64,000 nucleotides of DNA from contig NC_068974.1 of the NCBI RefSeq assembly GCF_016808095.1, positions 29,434,825-29,498,824 on the forward strand, read 5' to 3'. Numbering within the stretch: the stretch's first letter is position 1; every line of letters begins with the position of its first letter. Below, one piece after another: positions 35,504-47,009 of this stretch. This stretch comes from Vigna angularis. Lineage: Eukaryota; Streptophyta; Magnoliopsida; Fabales; Fabaceae. A program made the translations under genes and the position numbers. The notes beneath the pieces are model-generated. The model had not been told where the DNA came from. It saw only the letters and a program-made list of their open reading frames with translations, and did not search any database.

Positions 35504-35827
35504 TCATGTCCATTTCTTGTTTTATCTTATGCGAGACTTTGTTTGTACTCACTTCCACCTCCCCTACAACAAAAGTTCTCATGATACATTTGGTTATTTG
35601 TTACTGGCCACCTGCCAGGGCTTTAGGTCACCAGACCTAAACCATGGGCTCTGATACTATTTGTATGGAGGTTCAACACATGCATAGAGATCTCCACAGT
35701 GACAAAACCCTCATGGATTTGCTTTTGGTACCATTCCAAAATGTCTCTTACCAATAGAGGTATCTTATGTGTATATAAACTCATGTCTATCTCTGGTTTT
35801 ATCTATTGTGAGACTTTGTTTGTACCC
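35504..35827 (-). mobile_element. Decayed TRIM-like LTR element
   Basis: Read on the minus strand, the sequence TAGTATCAGAGC (35659-35648) resembles the initiator-Met primer binding site with one change. It is preceded on that strand by an LTR-like stretch ending TGTTGAACCTCCATACAAA. A 47-bp block around GCGAGACTTTGTTTGTAC at 35504-35550 is repeated with a few differences at 35781-35827, as expected for the starts of two LTRs. The interior between primer site and left block is only about 100 bp. The left LTR appears truncated. There is no target duplication and no coding region. Confidence 0.5.
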
Positions 35828-37804
35828 AACATCATGTGTGTGTCTGCGTATTTAATGGAAGAGATTTGATTGAAACAAATTTTACTTACATTTGACGAAA
35901 TTGACACTTTTAAACTAAGTTTGAATGTAATTAAAACTTTTTTAAAAGGGTGGACGAACTTGGCACGCTGCATCAAACAAGAAAAAAAAAACAATTAAAC
36001 CTAAATAAAAATAAACTTTAACTAATTCTACCTACTCAAGAAACCCATTTCCTGACTACACTCTTTATTTAATTCAGATTTTATTTTTAATGACACTCTC
36101 TTATTTTCCTAACACCAATCACTTGACCATTAAAATGAAAATAAAGAAAGCATTCTCATGTTTCTGTAAATTGAAGGATTTTCCATCAAGTGGATGCTAT
36201 TCAATTTCCCATAAAATTGAGAAAATTAAATTTACTTAATTAACATTTTAATAGACATGAATTTACTATTTATACTTGTATATATCTTCTCTGATATTAT
36301 CATAGGATAATTTGGCATACTTAAGCGTCTTTCAAAAGATTTTATTGAATATATCTCAACAAAAATTAAGACTTGAACTCATAAAAATAATTAGGTTGAT
36401 ACTTATAGTTTAAAGATGACTATTGTGCACTCTACCCTTGACGAGGTTGAATAAATGTTAAAAAATAGAGAAAGTTTATATAAGAAAAACTTAAAGGTGG
36501 TTAGAGGAATTTACGTTTTTTTAATTTTGTATCAATGCAATATAAAAGGTGTTTACTGTTCTTTATTAACTAATTTTTTTCTTTTTTTTAATAATTGATT
36601 TGTCTGTAGCTATCATCTTATTAACTAATTTATCATATAAGTGAAGTGTAATTATATCTAGTATTTAAAATAATACAAAGTAATTAATCCAACCAAATTC
36701 AAACGAAGCTATCAGCACATTGCTGTCCATATAGTAATCCAAACCATATATGCACTAGGCATTATTAGTTGTATTTGGCTATTGTATCATATATGCTGTT
36801 TGGTCCATGGAGAAAATTGTCTTAACAAATAAATATATAATAATGTTCTTTTGTCTACCTATCGAATATTTTCGTACCCATAGGCCATGTCTCAAAAACA
36901 GCACATGTTGTTGTGGGACTAACTAAAGAAGCTACTGGAACCCTATTTAATATACTGGACCTCAACCATACACTCTCAATGTTTTTCTATTAGTCATACA
37001 CTTTATTTATTTTCCTTAAGAATTTGTTTGTAACAAAACTACAAGTATAAATATAAATATGTGGGAGTTAGAATACTATTGGAGATTTCAAATTATCTTG
37101 AAATAATAAAAATTTACACTATACAATTTATTGCAAATTATACAAGCAAGTTTTATAATGTTAAAATGGATTTAAAATTCCCTTCTTTAAGATGTATTAA
37201 AGTCATTCAAATCATAGTTTTGCAAGAATGTTTTATAGGTTGGCAAACGATTATAACTATAATCTTACATTAATATTAAACCACTTATAAATATATAATT
37301 TCATATTAAAAATCGGATCATCCATAAATATTTAAGATCTATCTTATCATATGTTGTCAAACCACTTATAAAATTTTAGTCTTGATTCAATATCAAATTA
37401 CTCGTAAAGATTTAGTTTCAGATTCAAAATCGAATATCTATAAATATTTAATCTCGTTTTCAGTGACACAAGATTTAATTTATACAAACAGGATAATTAA
37501 AATGACGTTATTATTTCTCTTTTCTACAATTTGGCAAGAAAAACTTAAACTCTATGGGACTCGTGTGAGACTTATGGAGAGTCAACCACATAAACAACGC
37601 TTAGTTCTTGAATTTGAAACTCCATTTTTGCATCATTATCATATAACGTAGCAGAAACTTTTTGGGTCAACAAATCAAAATACTAAACTGCACAGACCTA
37701 GAAAGAGGTAGAAGAGTAGCGTCTAAGGGAAATGCAACGAGAGATAAAAACCTTTATATATTCAGTAATGCATTGGTTGCCACAAATCGCGAGTTTCAAA
37801 TACA

Positions 37805-37807
<3 letters not shown>

Positions 37808-37866
<59 letters not shown>
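37808..37866. repeat. AT dinucleotide microsatellite
   Basis: About 29 uninterrupted TA units between non-repetitive flanks. Confidence 0.97.
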
Positions 37867-37868
<2 letters not shown>

Positions 37869-39356
37869 CACGACACATGCAAACACGGAATTCTCAACGA
37901 AGACCAAAGAAACTAAATAAATTACACAAGGAACTTGGTAAGTACATTAAACTACCAACTTGGTTTGGTTTGGTTTTCTTAAACAGTGCATGTCTTGCTC
38001 GTTACGGCACATGAAAGATGACTTTTAGGACGTTGACACAGTGACAGTGAAAAATGCAGAGGGAAACATACCCAAATTTTACGTTAGCTATAACAACCTT
38101 CTTCGTTAGAGCATGTAAGGACAAGGGGACAGAGTGACCACATAACGACACAGTTTAGCATCTTCCTCAGTGCCACTTCCAAGTAGAAAACACTGACTAG
38201 GACATCTTTTTATTACAAAATTGGTGACAAAGATGTCTTAACAGTTGCAATTAAGGATTTTATTCCATTCATTTATTTTTGTTAAGTTCTCAAGTTACCT
38301 TGTTTATGGGAGAAAAATGAAGGATTTGGCATCTAGCTGATGATATTTGGAGGAACTTGCTACTGGATAAGCTTGTTGAAAACCTGAATGCTTGAATTTT
38401 AGCTGTGTTTAGTAGTTTAATTATGCTTTTTTTATTATTAAATAATGAAGTTTTGTTACACGGAAACTTGTGTCAACTGTATTATTATAAGTTAAGAATA
38501 ACTTATTCTATAAATTTTATCATGAAATGTAAAGAACTAAAATAAAGAGATTATGAAGAGTTTTGAAAATAACTGCTTTTATAAAATTTTAAGCTAAACT
38601 ATAGTTGATAATTTCTTTTTGTGATTTTTTCAACAATTTTAATCTTTCAATTAAAAACAATTTTGAGTTAGTTCTCATTTTTTATATAATTTATTCTTCA
38701 GCTTTTTTAATTTAATTTATTGAAATTATTTATAAGTTAACTATAAGTTTCAAATGAAAAAGAAATGTATTTTTGGACACATATTATATGAAGTTACAAA
38801 TTTTTGAAGATTAAAACCACCAATTATAGGAATTAAAGAAGATCAAAATTACAATTTAGCCTCAATTTATCATACAAGTTAAAGAAATGAATTGAAAATA
38901 GCTTAATATCATAAAACATTTTGTCAATGCATATAACAAGCTAAAAGAACATATTTACAAATTAATTTCATCACGAAAAAAAGTAATAAAAATAGTAAAA
39001 GAATTGTTTTGTTAAGTTGATGTAAAATCAACAATTTTAGTAATAATTACACCCTTTATAGGTTCATCATGAAGCACTCGAACCCAATATGTTGGAGATG
39101 ATCAGATTGGATTTTTTGGCTGTGGTACTTTCAAGTGAACCATTATGGACAAAAAAGGTAGTGCCCATGTTCTACGGGGATGAGATTTCAAATCCACCAA
39201 TATGAAGGCCCTAAATTTTTATCCTAAAATTGGTTTTTGTTGTGATGAGTGTCTTCCAGAAAAAGTTTTCCCGAATTGACTTAACAGAAAGTAAAATTGA
39301 TGGGGTGCAAGAAGAAATTTGATGATGGGTGTAGAATGAAGCAGCCTAACGTGCAT

Positions 39357-39415
39357 CTATATATATCTATATATATATATATCTATATATATATATATAT
39401 CTATATATATATATA

Positions 39416-39492
<77 letters not shown>
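39357..39492. repeat. Compound AT / ATCT microsatellite
   Basis: The left half alternates short TA runs with ATCT interruptions (up to about 39420). The right half is a pure TA run of about 70 bases. The pattern suggests an older interrupted repeat that later expanded. Confidence 0.95.
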
Positions 39493-39497
<5 letters not shown>

Positions 39498-42460
39498 CCC
39501 TAATAAGTTAATGCTTTTATAATCTACATTTAGATAAATATATTATTTTGAACAATTTTATTTTCTACAGCTAAATATTGATCTAAGTCTTAAAACACAA
39601 ATCAAAATAGACACTAATTTAAGGATGGTTTGTTTTCTTTATATATCATGTGGGACATATCATCAACGTTTGACTCTTTAACCACATCCAAATATACACA
39701 ATAATTTAAGGGTAGTTTATTTGTGTTTCTTTATCTCTCATGTGAAAACGTATAAACTTTAATAATTTGTTTATACACTAGATGCATTTTTTTATTAAAA
39801 AGAATTGTGTTCGGACAAGATAGAAGTATGATGATAGGAAAACTCCTCTTTTAAATATTTACCACATTAGATATTTAGTATTTGAATTGAATCGTCAACT
39901 GAATTGAAATGTGTATAGGATTTTTTGGGGTTCAGTTACAATCAGCAACCTTAGTAAGTGGAAACCATCCATTTTAAAAAAAAAAAACTAATGGATCCAA
40001 ATATTCAAAATTAAAGGGACGGAACGCAATAAATTAAGTTATTTAATTAACTAACTAAAAGAGTTGTTTATTGTAATTTTTTATGGCCTTATTATACCAT
40101 AAATTTAAACATTTTACACAAAACTTTGTTTCAATGATAAACTGGTTAGTGTATGACAGCTTAAGCTAATTATGTAAATCCGACAATTAATTTCATATAT
40201 TACTACTTGAACCATTTCTTTTATTAATTTTGTTCATAAGTTATTGTTGAAGCAACTTTTATATATGAATAATACACAACTCAAGATAAACTTCTATGAA
40301 GTATACTTTTTGTTGCAATTCATATATGGTGTCTTTTGTAATTCGTAAATTCAAATATATATTTTTTTTGGTTGAAGTAAGATAATGGTATTGTTATATT
40401 AAAAAAAAAGGTATGTATTGGATATTTTGAAGAAAATTAAGTTAATCAAAAAATTTGTTGATACATGTACGGATTCCAATTCCAAATTCTTACCTATTCA
40501 GGAGAGCCTTTATAAAATCTTAAGAGTAGAATTGTTATTTGAGTTACAAGCCTATGGACCCTTCACTCCCTCTAAAACTAAGTCCTATTTTGCTGGCCTA
40601 TTTAATACAGGTTTTCTAAAAGTCTCAACAACCAAAGTCTTACAAATTGTGGGTTTAGACATTATTAGGATGGAGCTGACAAAAAAACTAAATTAGTTCA
40701 TTTTTAATACATTTTTAATTATTTCTTTCATTTGTTTTTGTAATCTTTGTCTAACAGTTTTCACATGATATTTTATTAATATCTCATTTTTCTTTTTCAT
40801 TCCAAACATCTTTCTGCAATGTTGAATATCCAAGAAAAAATATAGTTTAAGAATTTTATTGCACAAGGTAGGTTTTGATTATCTAATAAAACAGAGGTAG
40901 TTTTTAGGTGACTTATAATATTTGTGCTACATATAGAAGCACCAAATACATATGTAAATACTTTTGAGTCATTATATGCATTTGCATTCTTTAAGAGAGG
41001 ACTCTCTTGGTTCTTGGATTAGAACTTTGATTCTTCTTAAAGATTAACATCTTCATGGTGAATTTTCACTTAACTTATCAATATGCTAGATTATGGCATC
41101 CTCACCCATGTCTTTCTCACATTCTTCTCTAATTTATTTTTGTTGTGTCTCTTGAGAATTCAAATTCAGAAAAGATCAACAAAAGCTTATATTTATACTA
41201 ATTCTAATAGATTTTTACTTACCACCGGTCTAATTACACTCCAATCATACCTTAATACCATTATCCAACTAATTTGTGCTAAACTACTTTTAAACAGATA
41301 AAATGTGCTAGATGTACACCGATCAATCATGTTTAAGGTCAACTATTGTTGTGACCAATTGACCTGTAAGTGGTTACCTACTCTTTGGGTATTTGGTTGG
41401 TTGGTCCACTAGTGCAGAAACGGCTTTTGACGTCACCCAATAGACGTCCGTCCCACGAATCCCCAACGTATATATGTGACCGGTGGCATAATAGTAAATA
41501 AGTGGACCTCTAAACGTCCGTCCGTGGTCGAGACGGACGTTTTAAACATTATAGACGTCCGTCACACGCGGACGGACGTTTTAAAGGCTGCCGTTGTCAA
41601 TCCTTGAACGTCCGTCCTGGGTCGAGCTGGACGTTTATAGTATTATAGACGTCCGTCACACGCGGACGGACGTTTTATAGGCGTACGTTTTCAATCTCTG
41701 AACGTCCGTCCTGAGGTGAGCGGACGTCCGTGCGCGTGGCGAGTACGTTGATTAACCTCGAACGTCCGTCCTGTGAGAGCGCGAACGTCCGTCCTCAGAA
41801 CGGACGTTCAGAGGACTGACAGAGTCAATCTCTGAACGTCCGTCCTGGGTGAGCAGACGTCCGTGCGCGTGGCGAGCATGTTCATTAACAAAGAACGTCC
41901 GTCCTGTGAGTGCGCGAACGTCCGTCCTCAGAACGGACGTTCAGAGGACTGACAGAGTCAATCTTTGAACGTCCGTCCTGGGTGAGCGGACGTCCGTGCG
42001 CTTGGCGAGTATGTTCATTAACAAAGAACGTCCGTCCTGTGAGTGCGCGAACGTCCGTCCTCAGAACGGACGTTCAGAGGACTGACAAACATGCTTTTTG
42101 AACGTCCGTCCCTGGCCGAGACGGACGTTTATAGTGTTATGAACGTCCGTCCTAGGTGACGGACGTTTAAAAGCTCAACAGTGAAAATCATGTGCACTTG
42201 TGAACGTCCGTTCCTGGCCGAGACGGACGTTCATAAGGTTAATAGGTTGTTCTGTGTATAGCTTTTTGAACGTCCGTCCCAGGTTGAGACGGACGTTTAT
42301 AATGATATGAATTTAATATGCTGACAACTGAACGTTTATAAGCTGAACGTTTCAAATACCATGGCAGCCATTATAGACGTCCGTCCCCGCATCACGGACG
42401 TTTAAAGTACTGACAGGTTGTTGGGTATTTAATTGTCTTCAGTCCTTACACGTCCAGTCT

Positions 42461-42504
42461 GGAGGGCACGGACGTCTATAATATTATAGACGTCCGTGCC
42501 CTCC
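42461..42504. repeat. 44-bp perfect palindrome
   Basis: A gap-free palindrome centred between 42482 and 42483; the left arm reads GGAGGGCACGGACGTCTATA followed by AT. It is one of the strongest cruciform-forming sites in the window and belongs to the CACTA left subterminal region. Confidence 0.97.
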
Positions 42505-42590
42505 CAGGACGGACGTTTATGTACTGACAGGGGTAGTTGGGTATTTAATTCTCTGCAGGTTTAGGTTTAGGGTTTACACGTCCAGTCTGG

Positions 42591-42628
42591 GGGCACGGAC
42601 GTCTATAATATTATAGACGTCCGTGCCC
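42591..42628. repeat. 38-bp perfect palindrome
   Basis: A second perfect palindrome, centred at 42609/42610, with left arm GGGCACGGACGTCTATAAT. It shares its 38 bases with the core of the 44-bp palindrome about 130 bp upstream. Both lie in a duplicated segment that also repeats TACACGTCCAGTCTGG. Confidence 0.97.
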
Positions 42629-43747
42629 TCGTAGGACGGACGTTTATGGGCTGCCATGGGGAGTTGAAACGTTCAGTTGTTCAGTACAATAGACGTCCGT
42701 GACCCAGGACGGACGTTTAAAGCACCCGCGAATATGATTTTTAAATCGTCAAAGACGTCATATTAGTGACGAAACGGACGTCTATACTATTATAAACGTC
42801 CGTCCCCCAGAGTGTCGGACGTCTAAGATTATAAAACCTTTGCTCCCGCGAACGTGACCAGTTACCTTGCTCCGCAAACGCGCAACCACTGTTCATCGTC
42901 TTCCTCCGCAGAACGCTGCTGCGCCATTGATTTGCAGGTGCGTTTTCTCACTTTTGGACCGTTTAAAATTACATTTAATCCGATTACATTGCTCTGTGAT
43001 GAAATGTCTTTGATTTGAACCGATTAAAAATTGTTTTGGGTCCGTTTTTTTGCAGACTCTTGCGTGTTCTTGGACGGCTTCCTTGACCTCTTTTTGGACT
43101 GCGAGTTAGGCCGTTTAGTCCTCCACTTCCCTCCTTCTCATTTGGAATCAACTTTTCAGGTTAGCTTGTTGGTTGAAAATTTTGTGTATGCATGTATGTG
43201 GATTTTGTGTATGGACGTTTTTGACTTATGTTATTGTGTTAAACGATTAATGCGAAATGTGTATTAGTGTATAGACGTTTTTTACTGTTAAATTTTGTGT
43301 ATGCATGTATGTGTTATTGTGTAAAATGTGTATTAGTTATTGCCATACATTGAGTGACACTTAGTTCCCGTTTGAAATTTAAGACAAACGATTAATCTTT
43401 TAATCGTTTGTGTTAAATTTTGAATTGTCCGATTGGACAGTTTGAAAAAATTAATTTTCATAATTTGCAATACCATGTCAATTGGAGTTTAAGGATAAGA
43501 TTGATGAAATTTCGGTTCAGTACTTGTGTTGTTCTCCGGATGCATATTTGATTGTGGTCATCGTTGACTACTCTCATTTCGTGTATTTTGGAGACCAATG
43601 CGAAATGCTGCCGAAATTGTATCAATTTTATGACGTAGACTTCAATGCACGTGGCTGAGCAAATTATGAAAATTAATTTTTTTGAATGGGTAGGGCCTAA
43701 CCTTGTGAGAGTTAAAACACTTGAACTGATGATTTTACGAACATAAT

Positions 43748-46700
43748 ATGGATCGAAGATGGATGAACGAACGTCGCATGAGTGAAGAATATGACAAGGG
43801 TGTTTCGCAGTTCTTGCAATACGTTGAACAAAATGCTAAGTCTGTCAACGGGACATATTTTTGTCCTTGTGTGCGTTGTCTTAATCAAATACGCCAAGAC
43901 TTAGGCAATGTGCGTGACCATCTATTCATGTACGGCATAATGAGGACTTATACCGTTTGGACTTGGCATGGAGAAGTACTTGAGCAGCCTACCACGTCAC
44001 GAGGAACAAATTATGTGGAAGAATGGATGAGTGACCATTTAGAGGACATGATACGTGATGTCGGTGAAGATAATTTTGGAAGGGCTAATTTGTATGATAC
44101 TCTTATTAATGATTCAGAGCAACCGTTGTTCCCAGGATGCTCAAACTTTACACGCTTGTCTTCAACTTTAAAGTTGTTTAGTTTAAAAGCAAGGAATGGA
44201 TGGACCGATAAAAGTTTCACCGAGTTGTTGGAGTTGTTGAAGGAGATGCTTCCAGAAAATAATACTCTACCTATTCGTAATTACGAGGCCAAAAAAATTT
44301 TATGTCCAATGGGTCTTGAATATCAAAAGATACATGCTTGTCCTAATGATTGTGTTTTGTACACAAAGGAGTTTGCTTCGTTAAACTATTGTCCAACATG
44401 TGGTTTATCCCGTTTTAAAAAGAAATCTGACAGAGTCACTGGTAATGAAGGTAATGATGGTGCACCTGCTAAGGTGATGTGGTATTTGCCTATAATACCT
44501 AGGTTCAAACGTATGTTCTCTGTTAAAGAAGATGCAAAGAACCTTAAATGGCACTCTGACGAAAGAAAGTGCGATAATCTTCTTCGACACCCTGCTGATT
44601 CTCCACAATGGAAAAAGATTGATGACAAATTCCCTGAATTTGGTGCAGATCCAAGAAACTTAAGGCTTGCACTTGCAACTGATGGTATGAATCCTTATGG
44701 AAACTTAAGTAGCAAACACAGTTCGTGGCCAGTTATGTTGATGATTTACAATCTTTCTCCTTCTTTGTGCATGAAGAGAAAATATGTGATGTTGACCATG
44801 ATGATATCGGGTCCTAGACAACCTGGAAATGACATTGATGTTTACTTAGCACCTTTAATTGATGATTTGAAATTGTTGTGGGAAGAAGGCATCGACGTGT
44901 TTGATTCACATGTTCAGGAACAGTTCCGTTTGCGTGCAATGTTGTTTTGCACTATAAATGATTTCCCAGCATATGGAAACTTGAGCGGTTATAGTGTTAA
45001 AGGTCATTTTGCATGTCCCATATGTGAAGAAAACACTAGTTACCTTCAGTTGAAGCATGGTCAGAAGACAGTATATACAAGACATCGAAAATTTCTTCCT
45101 CGTAATCATCCTTATCGTAGATTGAAAAAAGCATTTAATGGAAGTGCTGAGGATGAGGTTGTGTGCAGACCCCGGAATGGTCAAGAGGTGTACAACGAAG
45201 TCAAAAACATTGACATTGTGTTTGGAAAACATCATAAAAGTACCTCTGCAAAGACCATTTGGAAGAAACGATCGATATTTTTTAAGCTTCCATATTGGTG
45301 TGAACTTGATGTTAGACATTGTATTGATGTGATGCACGTTGAAAAAAATGTTTGTGACAGTGTCATCGGAACTTTATTAAACGTCAAAGGGAAGAGCAAA
45401 GACGGAATAAAGGCAAGACAAGATTTGGCTGACATGGGAATCCGATCTGAGTTACATCCACAGATAATAGGAAGACGCACCTATCTGCCCCCAGCCTGTC
45501 ACACACTTTCCAAAAAAGAAAAACAAAGTTTTTGTAACTGTTTAAGAAGTGTGAAGGTTCCGCAAGGTTATTCTTCAAATATTAGTAACCTTGTGTCTAT
45601 GCAAGACTTAAAGCTAGTTGGTTTAAAGTCTCACGATTGTCATGTATTGATGCAACAATTGTTACCGGTTCTTATTCGAGGCATATTACCTCCTTCTGTT
45701 AGGGGTATTCTGACACGTCTGAGTTTTTTCTTTAATGCCATTTGCAAGAAAGTTGTTGACCCTCGAGGTTTAGATGAATTGGAAAATGAGGGAATAAGAC
45801 TACTATGTCAATTGGAGATGTATTTTCCACCTTCCTTTTTTGACATCATGGTACATTTGATTGTTCATCTAGTCAGAGAAATTCGAATATGTGGGCCGGT
45901 CTTCTTAAGGTGGATGTACCCAGTTGAAAGATACATGAAGATCTTAAAGGGATATGTCAAGAATCAGTATAGACCAGAAGCTTCAATCATAGAGCGATAC
46001 GTTGCAGAAGAAGCCATTGAATTTTGTTCAAGTTATATGCCATCTTGTGAACCCGTCGGTCTTCCCAAGAGCAAAAACGAAGGAAAATGTGAAGGAAAGG
46101 GTGTTCGAGGTGTGACAATTCAAAGTGTTAGCAAAAAAGAAATTGACCAAGCTCATTTGTACGTCTTAAACAACACTGTTGATGTGATTCCTTACATTTC
46201 TGACCACGTTAATGAAGTAAAGGCAGCAAACCCAAAAATGAGTGAAAAATGGCATCTTAATGAACATGTGAAAACCTTCTTGGGATGGTTTAAGAAAAAG
46301 GTGTATGGGACTCCACATGTTTCTGAAACTTTATTGAGGTTATCTCGTGGACCGAACACAGAGGTCATTACATATGGTGGGTACTATATAAACAATATTT
46401 CTTTTCAGACAAAGGTAGAAGATGACAAAAGCAGAGTTCAAAATAGTGGCGTCACACTACAAGCTGAGTCTGTGCACTTTGCTAGTTCTAAAGACAAAAA
46501 TCCAATCACAGCATCCATCAGTTATTTTGGAATAATACAAGAAATATGGGAAGTTGATTACGTTACTTTTAGAGTACCAGTTTTCAAGTGTAAATGGGTT
46601 GATATAAATTCTGGTGTCATGATGGATGACCTTGGTTTCACATTGGTAGACTTGAACAAGATGAATTACACTGATGAACCATTTATCATGGCTAGTCAAG

Positions 46701-46924
46701 CAAGACAAATATTCTACATAAGTGATCCATCGAATAACAAATGGTCAGTGGTTTTAGAAGGTAGAAACATGCATGGACATGATGATGACGATTCTCTTGA
46801 TATACTTGAGACAACATCTGTTGCATGTAGACCCACTGAAGACCCAGTTGATGACGTTGCCGATGTAATGCAAGCAATTCGTAGTGATCACAACGAAGGC
46901 ATTTGGGAAAAAACAATTAATTAA
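43748..46924 (+). CDS. CACTA transposase (TNP2/TNPD type)
   Basis: One uninterrupted frame of 1058 residues. Residues 1-75 form the Transpos_assoc domain (MDRRWMNERRMSEEYDKGV, then CPCVRCLNQ). The Transposase_21 core spans about 190-540, with ATDGMNPYGNLSSKHSSWPV near residue 311 and CIDVMHVEKNVCDSVIGTLL near 526. The two Asp residues (312 and 527) are candidates for the DDE catalytic set. A DUF4218-type region (MVHLIVHLVREIRICGPVFL, WMYPVERYMKILKGYVKN) follows at about 690-760, and a DUF4216-type region (VHFASSKDKNPITASISYFG) at about 905-1010. All are the usual parts and order of plant CACTA transposases, at typical length. It would cut and reinsert elements ending in CACTA in the nucleus. 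The ATG at 43748 precedes the first conserved residues and is the natural start; an intron in the leader (42940-43740) is possible. No disabling mutation is visible. Confidence 0.96.
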   Translation: MDRRWMNERRMSEEYDKGVSQFLQYVEQNAKSVNGTYFCPCVRCLNQIRQDLGNVRDHLFMYGIMRTYTVWTWHGEVLEQPTTSRGTNYVEEWMSDHLEDMIRDVGEDNFGRANLYDTLINDSEQPLFPGCSNFTRLSSTLKLFSLKARNGWTDKSFTELLELLKEMLPENNTLPIRNYEAKKILCPMGLEYQKIHACPNDCVLYTKEFASLNYCPTCGLSRFKKKSDRVTGNEGNDGAPAKVMWYLPIIPRFKRMFSVKEDAKNLKWHSDERKCDNLLRHPADSPQWKKIDDKFPEFGADPRNLRLALATDGMNPYGNLSSKHSSWPVMLMIYNLSPSLCMKRKYVMLTMMISGPRQPGNDIDVYLAPLIDDLKLLWEEGIDVFDSHVQEQFRLRAMLFCTINDFPAYGNLSGYSVKGHFACPICEENTSYLQLKHGQKTVYTRHRKFLPRNHPYRRLKKAFNGSAEDEVVCRPRNGQEVYNEVKNIDIVFGKHHKSTSAKTIWKKRSIFFKLPYWCELDVRHCIDVMHVEKNVCDSVIGTLLNVKGKSKDGIKARQDLADMGIRSELHPQIIGRRTYLPPACHTLSKKEKQSFCNCLRSVKVPQGYSSNISNLVSMQDLKLVGLKSHDCHVLMQQLLPVLIRGILPPSVRGILTRLSFFFNAICKKVVDPRGLDELENEGIRLLCQLEMYFPPSFFDIMVHLIVHLVREIRICGPVFLRWMYPVERYMKILKGYVKNQYRPEASIIERYVAEEAIEFCSSYMPSCEPVGLPKSKNEGKCEGKGVRGVTIQSVSKKEIDQAHLYVLNNTVDVIPYISDHVNEVKAANPKMSEKWHLNEHVKTFLGWFKKKVYGTPHVSETLLRLSRGPNTEVITYGGYYINNISFQTKVEDDKSRVQNSGVTLQAESVHFASSKDKNPITASISYFGIIQEIWEVDYVTFRVPVFKCKWVDINSGVMMDDLGFTLVDLNKMNYTDEPFIMASQARQIFYISDPSNNKWSVVLEGRNMHGHDDDDSLDILETTSVACRPTEDPVDDVADVMQAIRSDHNEGIWEKTIN

Positions 46925-47009
46925 TAGGTTAATATTTTCACTTTTATTGACTTTATATGTATGTTCATCATAATTGAATTATTACTAACGTTGTCTAATT
47001 GGTTCAGGT

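Larger units (their letters stand above)
35828..41406. other. AT-rich intergenic DNA, no gene recognised
   Basis: About 5.6 kb without a recognisable gene on either strand. The frames at 40418-40696 and 41083-41301 have plausible composition but no motif I can name; they may be relict transposon coding sequence. Two long AT microsatellites (37808-37866, 39357-39492) lie here. The block 39060-39240 is slightly GC-richer without features. Confidence 0.4.
41440..42830. repeat. Left subterminal repeat region of the CACTA element
   Basis: ACGTCCGTCC and its complement GGACGGACGT recur several dozen times, often as inverted pairs flanking TATAATATTATA or TTATAG cores. Between 41701 and about 42095 the motifs sit in tandem units of 133-134 bp (AACGTCCGTC starting at 41701, 41835 and 41968). 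In characterised CACTA elements such regions bind the TNPA-type protein during transposition. Here that role is inferred from position and repetition. Confidence 0.9.

Noticed and set aside
45138..45480. Antisense and alternative frames across the transposase gene
   Set aside because: Shadows of the TNP2 coding frame.
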